Of a DNA stretch of 64,000 bases, positions 43,332-52,515 are shown one piece after another. The notes beneath the pieces were generated by a model. That model had not been told where the DNA came from and ran no database searches. It saw only the letters and a list, made by a program, of their open reading frames with translations. Both the position numbers and the translations under genes were made by a program. The DNA comes from JACKHA01 sp041401985 (GTDB lineage: Bacteria; Planctomycetota; Phycisphaerae; Phycisphaerales; UBA1924): contig JAWKTE010000007.1 of NCBI GenBank assembly GCA_041401985.1, positions 124,001 to 188,000 on the forward strand, in the 5' to 3' direction. The stretch's first letter is position 1. Each line of letters begins with the position of its first letter.

Positions 43332-44699
43332 TCACCAGGCGGGCAGGGCGTACCCCTCGCGCCGGTCGCGTTCGAGCCACGCGTTGGCCGCGTCGTCGCC
43401 CCGGAACCGCCACGCCGCGGCGTCCCAGTGCAGCGTGCGCCGGTGCTCGTAGGCCAGGTTCATCAGGTGGCACAGCGCGGCCGACCTGGCCCCGATCTCC
43501 ACGTCGCAGATGCACCGCTCGCGGCTGCGCATGCAGTCGACCCAGTCCTGGATGTGGCTGGCCTTCCGCGGCAGACGCTCGTCCTCGCCCAGTTCCGCGT
43601 CGAGGATGTTCCCCGGCACGCTGGCGATCCGACCGCGGTCCACGGCGATGATCCCCTCGGTGCCGACGAACGTGGTTCCGCTCGGCCCGCCGTGGATGAT
43701 CCGCACGCCGTCGGGCGTGACCAGCGTCGCGCCCCGCATCGGCAACTGCCCGCCGATGCCCGCGCGATCGCCCATCTCGGGCGGCTCGACCCGCGCCGGC
43801 CCGGACGCATCCAGCCCAAGCCCCCACTGGGCGATGTCGAAGTGATGGGCCCCCATGTCGGCCAGGTACCCGCCGCAGTACTCCTTGTAGTTCCGCCACG
43901 TCGGGTAGTGGTTGTGCACGCCGCGCGGCGAGAGTTCCGCGTTGTACTCCCGCCACGGCGCCGGCCCCAGCCACCGGTCCCACTCCAGGCCCGGCTCGGG
44001 CGCCTCGCCCGCCAGGTCGCACGCCACCGGCGGATCGGCCACGCCCACGTGCACGCTGAGCACCTTGCCGATCTTGCCGGCCCGCACCAGTTCGCACGCG
44101 CGGACGAACCTGTGGTCGTACTCGGTCCGCTGCTGGCTGCCGGTCTGGAACACCACGCCGTGCTTCCGCACCGCCTCGATCATGGCGCGGCACTCGTGAA
44201 GGCACTGGGTCAGCGGCTTCTCGCAGTAGATGTCCTTGCCCGCGGCCGCGGCGTCGAGAACCTGGTCGGCGTGCCAGTGGTCGGGCGTGCAGATGACCAC
44301 GGCGTCCACGCCAGGCATCGCGATCAGTTCGCGGTGGTCCACGAACTCGGCGATCCCGGCGTCGGCCAGCGCCCCGCCGGCGTCGAGGGCGCGCCGACGC
44401 ATCCGCTCGACGATGCGATTGCCGGCCTCCGTCCGCCGCGTGGCGTCCACGTCGCACACGCCGCGGATCTGGAGGTCGGGGTGGTCGGCCAGGGGTCCGA
44501 GCATCTCGAACATGCGTTTGCCGCAGCCGATGAGGGCGATGCCGATGCGGGAGTTTGGGGGGACTGGCCGCGGGCCGGGTTGGGTGCGCGGGCGGGCGTG
44601 CCCGGCGACGAGTGGGAAGGCGGCAGGTGTCATGAGGCCTAGCCCGGCCAGCCCTGCGGTTGCGCCGAGGAACGATCGACGGTCGAACGACTTCGCCAT
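43332..44699 (-). CDS. TAT-exported Gfo/Idh/MocA family oxidoreductase
   Basis: A 455-residue protein. It opens with a twin-arginine signal (FDRRSFLGATAGLAGLGLMT). The Rossmann domain follows (RIGIALIGCGKRMFEMLGPL), with VDAVVICTPDHWHADQVLDA and the family hallmark CEKPLT. The C-terminal part has the substrate-binding alpha/beta domain (GGYLADMGAHHFDIAQWGLG). Planctomycetes carry many such paralogs, thought to oxidise sugars or glycosides outside the cytoplasm with a pre-loaded NAD(P); the substrate here is unknown. GGAGG seven bases upstream fixes the start at 44,699. Divergent from the first PIN gene. Confidence 0.93.
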   Translation of the reverse strand: MAKSFDRRSFLGATAGLAGLGLMTPAAFPLVAGHARPRTQPGPRPVPPNSRIGIALIGCGKRMFEMLGPLADHPDLQIRGVCDVDATRRTEAGNRIVERMRRRALDAGGALADAGIAEFVDHRELIAMPGVDAVVICTPDHWHADQVLDAAAAGKDIYCEKPLTQCLHECRAMIEAVRKHGVVFQTGSQQRTEYDHRFVRACELVRAGKIGKVLSVHVGVADPPVACDLAGEAPEPGLEWDRWLGPAPWREYNAELSPRGVHNHYPTWRNYKEYCGGYLADMGAHHFDIAQWGLGLDASGPARVEPPEMGDRAGIGGQLPMRGATLVTPDGVRIIHGGPSGTTFVGTEGIIAVDRGRIASVPGNILDAELGEDERLPRKASHIQDWVDCMRSRERCICDVEIGARSAALCHLMNLAYEHRRTLHWDAAAWRFRGDDAANAWLERDRREGYALPAW

Positions 44700-44750
44700 G
44701 ACGTGCCTCCACCGCAACTGCGCATCAACTCCGTTCGGACCACGAACGCA

Positions 44751-44756
44751 TAGACT
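44751..44756 (+). promoter_or_regulatory. -10-like TAGACT before PIN module 1
   Basis: TAGACT lies 19 bases before the ATG at 44,776; GGGAGG lies between them. Confidence 0.4.
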
Positions 44757-44775
44757 AGCAGATCGGGAGGCCGTG

Positions 44776-45252
44776 ATGCTCCGGGTGTACGTCGAGACGA
44801 CCGTGTGGAGTTTCGCATTCGCGGACGATTCGCCGGACTTCCGGGCGGCGACGCTCGCGTTCCTGGACCGGTGCCGCCGCGGCGAACTCGAGGCATGGGT
44901 GTCGTCATCTGTGCTCATCGAACTCGGCAACGCCGAGGAGCCGCTCGCCTCAAGGCTCAAAGGTCTGATCGGCGATGTGGCGGCCCGCTTGCTGCCCGAA
45001 ATGGAGGCCGTCACCGCCCTCGCAGAGTCATTCGTCGCGCTCCGGGCGGTCCCTCCCAGCAAGCCGATCGATGCCCGGCATGTGGCGGCTGCGTATGTGG
45101 GTGGCCTCGACGTGCTCGTGTCATGGAACTTCAAGCACATCGCCAGCCTGCGCCGGATTGAGCGGTTCGCCGCCATCGCGGCACTCAGCGGCTACCACAC
45201 GCCGCTCCGGATCATCACACCTCTGGAGGCTCTGTCCGATGGCAACGAGTGA
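44776..45252 (+). CDS. PIN-domain protein, probable VapC-like toxin (module 1)
   Basis: A 158-residue PIN-domain protein; VapC toxins are Mg-dependent RNases that often cut tRNA or rRNA. The first acidic residue is in MLRVYVETTVWSF, the second in SSSVLIELGNAEE, and the third in PIDARHVAAAYVGGLDVLVS followed by WNFKHIAS. A C-terminal PLRIITPLEAL block matches many chromosomal PIN proteins. GGGAGG precedes the ATG. A 67-residue gene overlaps its 3' end by 14 bases, giving a toxin-first order, the reverse of usual vapBC. It is homologous to, but clearly diverged from, the PIN protein at 47,649. Confidence 0.85.
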   Translation: MLRVYVETTVWSFAFADDSPDFRAATLAFLDRCRRGELEAWVSSSVLIELGNAEEPLASRLKGLIGDVAARLLPEMEAVTALAESFVALRAVPPSKPIDARHVAAAYVGGLDVLVSWNFKHIASLRRIERFAAIAALSGYHTPLRIITPLEALSDGNE

Positions 45253-45442
45253 ATCCAATCCGATCGAGCCGCCGGTGAGCGAGGCTCTCAAGCGGGTCTG
45301 GCGATGGCGGGAGGAGGCGGAACAGGCGCGTCCGATGACTTCGGCGCAGCTGGAGGCCCTGCGGCGCGAGTTCGGGCTGGAGCCCGCGAGCCTGCCGGAG
45401 GGCCACCGGACTCGGTCGGAGCCAGCCAATAAGTCGGCGTGA
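45239..45442 (+). CDS. Small protein, candidate antitoxin of PIN module 1
   Basis: A 67-residue soluble protein that overlaps the PIN toxin gene by 14 bases, implying translational coupling. It has a basic-acidic helical middle (SEALKRVWRWREEAEQARPM) and an Arg/Lys-poor tail. No known VapB DNA-binding fold is apparent, so the antitoxin call rests on position, size and coupling. 74 bases separate it from glnS. Confidence 0.6.
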   Translation: MATSESNPIEPPVSEALKRVWRWREEAEQARPMTSAQLEALRREFGLEPASLPEGHRTRSEPANKSA

Positions 45443-45516
45443 ATCGACGCCTCGGCGACTGTCGGGCTGCGGCTCGTTCCGATCTACGATCCGTGCAATC
45501 GCGGAGCCGAACGCCA

Positions 45517-47634
<2,118 letters not shown>

Positions 47635-47637
47635 CGA

Positions 47638-47643
47638 TACACT
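47638..47643 (+). promoter_or_regulatory. -10-like TACACT 5 nt before ATG (PIN module 2)
   Basis: TACACT (TANNNT) follows the glnS stop by three bases and precedes the ATG at 47,649 by five; no Shine-Dalgarno. Confidence 0.45.
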
Positions 47644-47648
47644 TGCCC

Positions 47649-48116
47649 ATGGCGCGGGTGTACCTGGAGACCAGTTTCGTTTCGGCGTGTGTCACCAAGC
47701 GTGACGACACGAGCAGCCGGTACCGCAAACGATCCAGCGTCGAGTGGTGGCAGCAGCAGGCATCGAAGCACGAGTTGTTCATCTCGCCCGAGGTGCTCCG
47801 TGAACTCGCGGACCCGCGTCACCTTTCGGCGGCGGAAGCCGCGTCGTTCGTTGAGCACGTGCCCGTTCTCCCGTTGGACCCGCCGGTCGTCGGCTTCGCG
47901 GAGGCGCTGGTGCGGCACAAGGTGATGCCCGGCCCCGCCGTCGGCGACGCGCTGCACGTCGCAGTGTGTTGCGTGTGGGCGGCGGAATACCTGCTCACGT
48001 GGAACGTGCGGCACCTGGCCAATCCCAACAAGATCACGCACCTCCGCGCAGTCTGCCTGCGGGCAGGGCTGGTTCCGCCCACGATCGTTACGCCCGACTT
48101 GCTCTGGGAGACCTGA
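47649..48116 (+). CDS. PIN-domain protein, probable VapC-like toxin (module 2)
   Basis: A 155-residue PIN-domain protein. Acidic residues lie in MARVYLETSFVSACVTKRDD, in LFISPEVLRELADPRH, and in VGDALHVAVCCVWAAEYLLT; WNVRHLANPNKITHLR and PPTIVTPDLLWE are shared with module 1. The short hydrophobic segment before HLAN is normal for PIN folds. It starts 14 bases after glnS with a -10-like TACACT in the gap, so it may be transcribed alone as well as with glnS. One base separates its stop from the next small gene. Confidence 0.85.
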   Translation: MARVYLETSFVSACVTKRDDTSSRYRKRSSVEWWQQQASKHELFISPEVLRELADPRHLSAAEAASFVEHVPVLPLDPPVVGFAEALVRHKVMPGPAVGDALHVAVCCVWAAEYLLTWNVRHLANPNKITHLRAVCLRAGLVPPTIVTPDLLWET

Positions 48117-48117
48117 G

Positions 48118-48321
48118 ATGTCCAGCCAGCCCGGCCCCGATGGTCCCAGTTTCGAATCCGATCCCATGCTCGACGAGATCCACGCCATCAAGAACGACAT
48201 CTCTGCGCAGCACGGACACGACGTCCGGCGCCTCGCCGAGAGCCTGCGCGAGATCGAGCGGCGATGCGCCGATCGGATCGTCCGTCCGCAGCCCCCCGCC
48301 CCCCGCACCGCCACGGGCTGA
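48118..48321 (+). CDS. Small protein, candidate antitoxin of PIN module 2
   Basis: A 67-residue helical protein, the start nearly touching the PIN stop. Its DEIHAIKNDISAQHGHDVRR and SLREIERRCADR stretch is like a family of small proteins encoded just after PIN toxins. It is unrelated in look to the module 1 partner. A Pro-rich tail (RPQPPAPRTATG) ends it. Its stop touches the convergent membrane gene's stop. Confidence 0.7.
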   Translation: MSSQPGPDGPSFESDPMLDEIHAIKNDISAQHGHDVRRLAESLREIERRCADRIVRPQPPAPRTATG

Positions 48322-48633
48322 CTACACCACCACCCACGCCACCCCGCCCAGCACCACCAGCGCCTTGCCCCACCACGGCGTGTCGCCCACCAGCGCGAGC
48401 CATTCCGACAACGCCCAGAACTCACGCTCGCTCCCGCCGCCGGCGTCCAGCCACGCCGACAGCACCACGACCAGGGCGGCGACCGAAACAACCGAAGCGG
48501 TCACCGCGTATCCCCACCACGCCCACGCCATGCCGCCCGGCTCGAACGCCGCCCAGAACCCGACGAGCAGCGCAACCGCCGCAAGCACGAACCCCCACCC
48601 GGCCCGCCACGAGATGTTGGATAGATCGAGCAT
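48322..48633 (-). CDS. Small membrane protein
   Basis: A 103-residue protein with three hydrophobic helices (about 9-30, 38-62, 85-103; for example GFVLAAVALLVGFWAAF). GAGAGGA precedes the ATG. Its stop codon touches the stop of the PIN module 2 partner, and its start overlaps a possible start of the divergent hydrolase at 48,632. No family is recognised. Confidence 0.6.
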   Translation of the reverse strand: MLDLSNISWRAGWGFVLAAVALLVGFWAAFEPGGMAWAWWGYAVTASVVSVAALVVVLSAWLDAGGGSEREFWALSEWLALVGDTPWWGKALVVLGGVAWVVV

Positions 48634-49630
48634 GGCGTTGGTCCTCTCCCGGTCGCGGGGTCACGCGCGGCGTCGTGATGGGCGTGCCCGTGGGCGCCGC
48701 TTCGGGCGCCGCCGCGGGCTTGTTGCCGTTTGCCGATCGGCCGTTTCGCCACGAATCCATCATGGGACACAGGGACGGACAGGACGAGTCCTTCTGCCCG
48801 CCATCGCGGCGATCCTTCTCGTCCTGCCCCTCCCCTCCTGCATCATCCACGCCTCCACCGCCGCCGAAGGAGACCCCGTGGGCGTCCTCCGCCTCTCCAT
48901 CGATCCGGGCAACGAGCGTCCCCCGCTGGCCTATCTGGCCGCGACCGACCCCGACGACGCCTCGCGCCGCGTGATCTACGTCCACGGCACGCCCGGTTCC
49001 TCCGGCGCCTGGCGGGCCTTCCTCCGCCAACCCCCGCCCGGCACCGAGTCCATCGCCATCGACCGCCCCGGCTTCGGACGCTCCGGCCCGCGCGGCCCCG
49101 TCGTGTCGTTCGAGGAACAGGCCGCCGTGCTCAGACCCCTGCTCGACTCCCCGGATGGCGACCGCCCCATCCTCGTCGGCCATTCCCTCGGCGGGCCCAT
49201 CATCGCCCGCGCCGCCGCGGACTACCCGGACCAGGTCGCCGGCCTCATCCTCGTCTCGGCCTCGCTCGACCCGCAGTTCGAGAACGTCGGGCTGATGCAG
49301 GGCCTGGCGTCCACGCCGCCGGTCCGCGGGGTGCTGCCGCGTGCGCTCCGCAACTCGCTGGTCGAACTGCTGGCCGGGCGCGAGCAGACCGAGGCGCTGG
49401 CGGAAGTGCTCCATCGCGTCCGCTGCCCGGTCATCATCATCCACGGCACGCGCGACCGCCTCGTGCCCTACGCCAACGTCGAGTACATGCAGCGCACGCT
49501 CACCGGCGCTGCCAGCGTGGAGGTTGTCGCGCTCGACCGGGCCAACCACTTCCTGCCCTGGACGCACGAGCAGACGATCCGGGAGGCGATCGAGCGGCTC
49601 GACGCCATGGCCGACGCCCGGAACCGCTGA
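48632..49630 (+). CDS. Alpha/beta hydrolase, probable lipoprotein (start uncertain)
   Basis: An alpha/beta hydrolase: VIYVHGTPGSSGAWRAFL gives the oxyanion-hole HGTPGS, FGRSGPRGPVVSFEE the cap start, LVGHSLGGPIIARAAA the nucleophile elbow with the catalytic Ser, and VIIIHGTRDRLVPYANVEYM plus RANHFLPW supply Asp and His. A hydrophobic core with LPSC (VLLPAIAAILLVLPLPSC) fits a lipoprotein signal. The first in-frame start, ATG 48632, would put an Arg-rich 48-residue segment before it, which is unusual and overlaps the divergent gene's start. No good internal ATG/GTG exists; a sequence error or a rare start is possible. Confidence 0.72.
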   Translation: MALVLSRSRGHARRRDGRARGRRFGRRRGLVAVCRSAVSPRIHHGTQGRTGRVLLPAIAAILLVLPLPSCIIHASTAAEGDPVGVLRLSIDPGNERPPLAYLAATDPDDASRRVIYVHGTPGSSGAWRAFLRQPPPGTESIAIDRPGFGRSGPRGPVVSFEEQAAVLRPLLDSPDGDRPILVGHSLGGPIIARAAADYPDQVAGLILVSASLDPQFENVGLMQGLASTPPVRGVLPRALRNSLVELLAGREQTEALAEVLHRVRCPVIIIHGTRDRLVPYANVEYMQRTLTGAASVEVVALDRANHFLPWTHEQTIREAIERLDAMADARNR

Positions 49631-49739
49631 GGCGCGTCGCTCCGAGCGCAATTCCCGTCACGCCCGCGCCCACGCACGCGGTTATGCTCGTGCGTCCGCT
49701 CCGATCCACCGCGACGGGCGCACCAGGAGCCACCATCCC

Positions 49740-50453
49740 GTGACACCCCGCCCCGGCCCGATGACGCCCGCCCGCCTCCCGCTCGCGGCCCTCTGCGCTC
49801 TCGCTCTTGCGCTGTCCGGCTGCTCGACCTCCATCTGGCAGCGGGCGTATCGACCCAGCCCCCTCTCGGCCGATGCCCCGCTCGCCGGCACAGCCGAGAC
49901 CGGTGCGTCGAGCGCCGCCGCAGATCCCTCCTATCCCAGCAACCACCCCGTCGTCGTCCGCCAGGCTCCGTGGGAGCGCGTCGAGGCCGCCCTCGACGAA
50001 CTCGAGGCCCGCGAGGTGGCGTCCGATGTCCACACGTCGGAGTGGTCGCTCTCTGAAAAAGCCGCGGCCACGGACCAACTCCTCTCCGCCCTCCAACTCC
50101 AGGAATCCGCTGGCTCGGCCACCATCGTCGGCATGTCCTCCTTCGCCACGACCGAGCCCATCCGCCCCGGGAGCGGCGAACTGGCCCGCCAGGCCCGCAG
50201 CGTGGGGGCCGACTACGCCATCTGGTCCAGCCGCTACCTGGGCCGCGGCACCCGTGTCGTCGACCGCCCGGTCACCGTCCACCGCCACGGGTGGGGGGAG
50301 TACTACGACCGGCACGACGGGCGTTGGCGCAGCCGCTACCACTCGACGGTCGACACCGCCTGGGTCCCGGTGGTCGTGGAGGCCGACCGGGTGGCCTACG
50401 TCGCGTTCTTCATCCGGAAGTCGCCTTTGGTGGACCACGGGGCGGATCGGTGA
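49740..50453 (+). CDS. Lipoprotein of unknown function
   Basis: A 237-residue lipoprotein: LPLAALCALALALSGC has the lipobox LSGC, followed by a low-complexity segment to residue 65. The rest includes helical ALDELEAREVASDVHTSEW, a probable beta strand with GMSSFATTEPIRPG, and GADYAIWSSRYLGRGTRVVD, then an aromatic HRHGWGEYYDRHDGRW. The C-terminus has YVAFFIRKSP. GTG 49740 with AGGAG ten bases upstream is the chosen start; ATG 49761 lacks a ribosome site. TATGCT at 49,683 may be its -10. A hairpin terminator follows. Confidence 0.7.
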   Translation: MTPRPGPMTPARLPLAALCALALALSGCSTSIWQRAYRPSPLSADAPLAGTAETGASSAAADPSYPSNHPVVVRQAPWERVEAALDELEAREVASDVHTSEWSLSEKAAATDQLLSALQLQESAGSATIVGMSSFATTEPIRPGSGELARQARSVGADYAIWSSRYLGRGTRVVDRPVTVHRHGWGEYYDRHDGRWRSRYHSTVDTAWVPVVVEADRVAYVAFFIRKSPLVDHGADR

Positions 50454-50552
50454 CGGGGACCGGGATCGGGAACGCCAAACCCCAAGAAACCCCTAGGTCG
50501 ATGGCGGCGTTTCCCCCCGAACCTCGGGACCAGAAATCCACTACAGATCGAC

Positions 50553-50573
50553 GGGGCGCTCCCGGTGCGCCCC
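50553..50573 (+). terminator. Hairpin terminator after the lipoprotein gene
   Basis: A 7-bp perfect stem ggggcgc / gcgcccc with a 7-nt loop, followed by TTCTGT. Confidence 0.5.
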
Positions 50574-50623
50574 TTCTGTCACCAACCCGCGGGGTCTGGT
50601 TGCCCACACCCCCCGGCGGATGC

Positions 50624-50629
50624 GATACT
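50624..50629 (+). promoter_or_regulatory. -10-like GATACT 8 nt before ATG 50638
   Basis: GATACT precedes the ATG at 50,638 by eight bases. It lies after the alternative ATG 50,620, so it favours 50,638. Confidence 0.35.
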
Positions 50630-50637
50630 GGTTTCAG

Positions 50638-51741
50638 ATGGCGGCCAACACCGAGATCATCCGGGACACCCGCTCCGACGATCTGTCCGCGATCGTCGAG
50701 GAAGCCGCGGCGGCTCTGCGCGACGGGCGTCTCGTTGTGGTGCCGACCGAGACGGTGTATGGCCTCATGGCCTCGGCCCTCGCGCCCGATGCGCTGGCCC
50801 GCCTGTCCGAACTCTACCAGGGCGAGGGGCCGGTGATCGCCGCGTGGCACGCCTGGAGCACCGAGCAGGCGACCGAGGCGCTCGAGCCGCTCAACCGCGT
50901 CCATCGACGCTTGCTGCGCCGGGCCACGCCGGGGCCGGTCTCGTTCTGGATCCGCCTGACCCAGGCCCAGCAGGATCGGTGCGTCGAAGTTCTCGGCACC
51001 GTGCCGGGCGTGGGTACATCCGGCGATGAGGTGGTCGTTCGCGTGCCCGAGCACACGCTGGCCCGGCGGATCATCGAGCGCTCCGGCGTGCCGATCGTCG
51101 CCAACCGCCTCCGGGCGGTGGGCGCGGCCAACGAGCACACGGCCGACGACGCCGCTGCCATTCCGGGCGTAGACCTGGTGATCGACGACGGGCCGACCCG
51201 GTACGACCAGCCGTCCACAACCGTCCGGCTCGACGACCAGGGCGGGTTCGCGATCGAGCGACCCGGTGTGCTCGACGAGCGGTATCTCACCCGGGCCGCG
51301 CGGCACACCGTGCTGGTGGTCTGCACCGGCAACACCTGCCGCAGCCCGATGGCCGAGGCGATCGTCCGCGACGAGGTGGCCAAGGCGGGCGGCGTGAACG
51401 TCCGCGTGATTTCCGCGGGCGCGGCCGCGGTCCCGGGCGGGCCCGCGACCCCGGAAGCGGTGCAGGCCATGAAGGCCCAGGGGCTGGACCTCTCGGCCCA
51501 TCGGTCGCGCGAACTGACGCGCGAGATGATCGCCGAGGCCGACGTCATCCTGGCCATGACCCGCAACCACCTCGCGGCCATCAACGCCATCGACCCGACC
51601 GCCGCCCGCAAGGCGGCCACGCTGGATCCGGAGGGCGCCGACGTGCCGGACCCGATCGGCTCGCCGCTTTCCGTCTACACTGAGACGGCCGAGCGGATCC
51701 GAGCGCTGGCCCGGCGTCGGCTCCAGGAACTGCTGGGTTAG
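50638..51741 (+). CDS. Sua5/YrdC-like domain fused to low-molecular-weight phosphatase
   Basis: A 367-residue two-domain protein. Residues 15-215 are a YrdC/TsaC-like fold, normally making threonylcarbamoyl-AMP for tRNA t6A: VVVPTETVYGLMASALAPDA is well kept, but the K-x-R segment after it is missing (LSELYQGEGPVIAAW) and the S-x-N motif is replaced by VANRLRAVG, so activity is doubtful. Residues 222-362 are a low-molecular-weight protein-tyrosine/arginine phosphatase: VCTGNTCRSP (CX5R, Cys229) and the general-acid DPIGSP (Asp338). Such fusions occur in planctomycetes. An arginine-phosphatase role would pair with mcsB, by inference only. Confidence 0.85.
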   Translation: MAANTEIIRDTRSDDLSAIVEEAAAALRDGRLVVVPTETVYGLMASALAPDALARLSELYQGEGPVIAAWHAWSTEQATEALEPLNRVHRRLLRRATPGPVSFWIRLTQAQQDRCVEVLGTVPGVGTSGDEVVVRVPEHTLARRIIERSGVPIVANRLRAVGAANEHTADDAAAIPGVDLVIDDGPTRYDQPSTTVRLDDQGGFAIERPGVLDERYLTRAARHTVLVVCTGNTCRSPMAEAIVRDEVAKAGGVNVRVISAGAAAVPGGPATPEAVQAMKAQGLDLSAHRSRELTREMIAEADVILAMTRNHLAAINAIDPTAARKAATLDPEGADVPDPIGSPLSVYTETAERIRALARRRLQELLG

Positions 51742-51782
51742 CGCGCCGCTTTCTTGCCCGCTTGCCACACCCGGAGACCCGC

Positions 51783-52247
51783 ATGCGGATCGCCATCGGG
51801 GCGGACCATCGTGGACACGCCAGCGCCAGGTCGCTGGCCGACCGCCTCACCGCCGAGGGGCACGAGGTGGCCGTCCTGGGCGACCTGGAGGGGGGCTCGT
51901 GCGACTACCCCGAGCGGGCGTTCGTGGTCGGCAAGGCGGTGGCGGCCAAGGAGGCCGACCTGGGCGTGCTGCTGTGCGGCACGGGGATCGGGATGTCGAT
52001 CGCGGCCAACAAGGTGCCGGGCGTGCGGGCCGCGGTCGCCCACGACGAACTGACGGCCCAACTCTCCCGCGCCCACAACGACGCGAACATCCTGTGCCTG
52101 TCGGCCGACCTGCTCGGCCAGCGCCTGATCGACCAGATCGTGGACGTGTGGATCGCGGCCGAGTTCGAGGGAGGCCGCCACGCCCGACGCGTGCGCAAGA
52201 TCGAGGCGATCGAGAAAGGTGAGGATCCGGCGGGGGTCAGTGACTGA
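51783..52247 (+). CDS. rpiB: Ribose-5-phosphate isomerase B
   Basis: RpiB interconverts ribose-5-phosphate and ribulose-5-phosphate in the pentose phosphate pathway. The 154-residue protein has MRIAIGADHRGHASARSLAD at its start, with the His and Asp of the phosphate site, then VLLCGTGIGMSIAANKVPGV, whose Cys is the catalytic base in the family, and the family-typical AHDELTAQLSRAHNDANIL, with DAN/DNAN. Length matches RpiB (about 150). GGAG seven bases upstream supports ATG 51783; an in-frame ATG at 51,762 is less likely. It lies 41 bases after the Sua5-phosphatase gene. Confidence 0.94.
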   Translation: MRIAIGADHRGHASARSLADRLTAEGHEVAVLGDLEGGSCDYPERAFVVGKAVAAKEADLGVLLCGTGIGMSIAANKVPGVRAAVAHDELTAQLSRAHNDANILCLSADLLGQRLIDQIVDVWIAAEFEGGRHARRVRKIEAIEKGEDPAGVSD

Positions 52248-52331
52248 GTGGGGTAAGAGACGACCAGAGAGCGGGTTCGACCAGTCTCCCGAATCGGTAC
52301 GGATCGTCCAGACGCCGGACCTGAGGCTCTG

Positions 52332-52401
52332 CGAAGGTCCGGGTCGTGCGTTTGATCGCGCCCGGTTGATTGGATCAAGTGTTGATCGACCCGGACCTTC
52401 G
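52332..52401. other. Perfect 15-bp inverted repeat with nested stem, rpiB-hrpA gap
   Basis: Arms cgaaggtccgggtcg (52,332-52,346) and cgacccggaccttcg (52,387-52,401) are perfectly complementary. The 40-nt loop contains TTGATC (52,352-52,357) and GATCAA (52,373-52,378), which also pair. No T tract follows. A structured terminator, leader or protein-binding site is possible. Confidence 0.5.
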
Positions 52402-52515
52402 TCGCCCGCTTTGAAGAGGGGCCTCCTCAGGGCCGGCGTCCACGGACCCGCTTCGGGGAATGGGTCGGTGTGACCGGGCGGATAAGGTTCCGGGCGCGTC
52501 GCGCCGAACCTCCCC

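Noticed and set aside
52270..52300. tRNA T-loop-like GGGTTCGACC
   Set aside because: No matching stem, anticodon arm or acceptor stem nearby.
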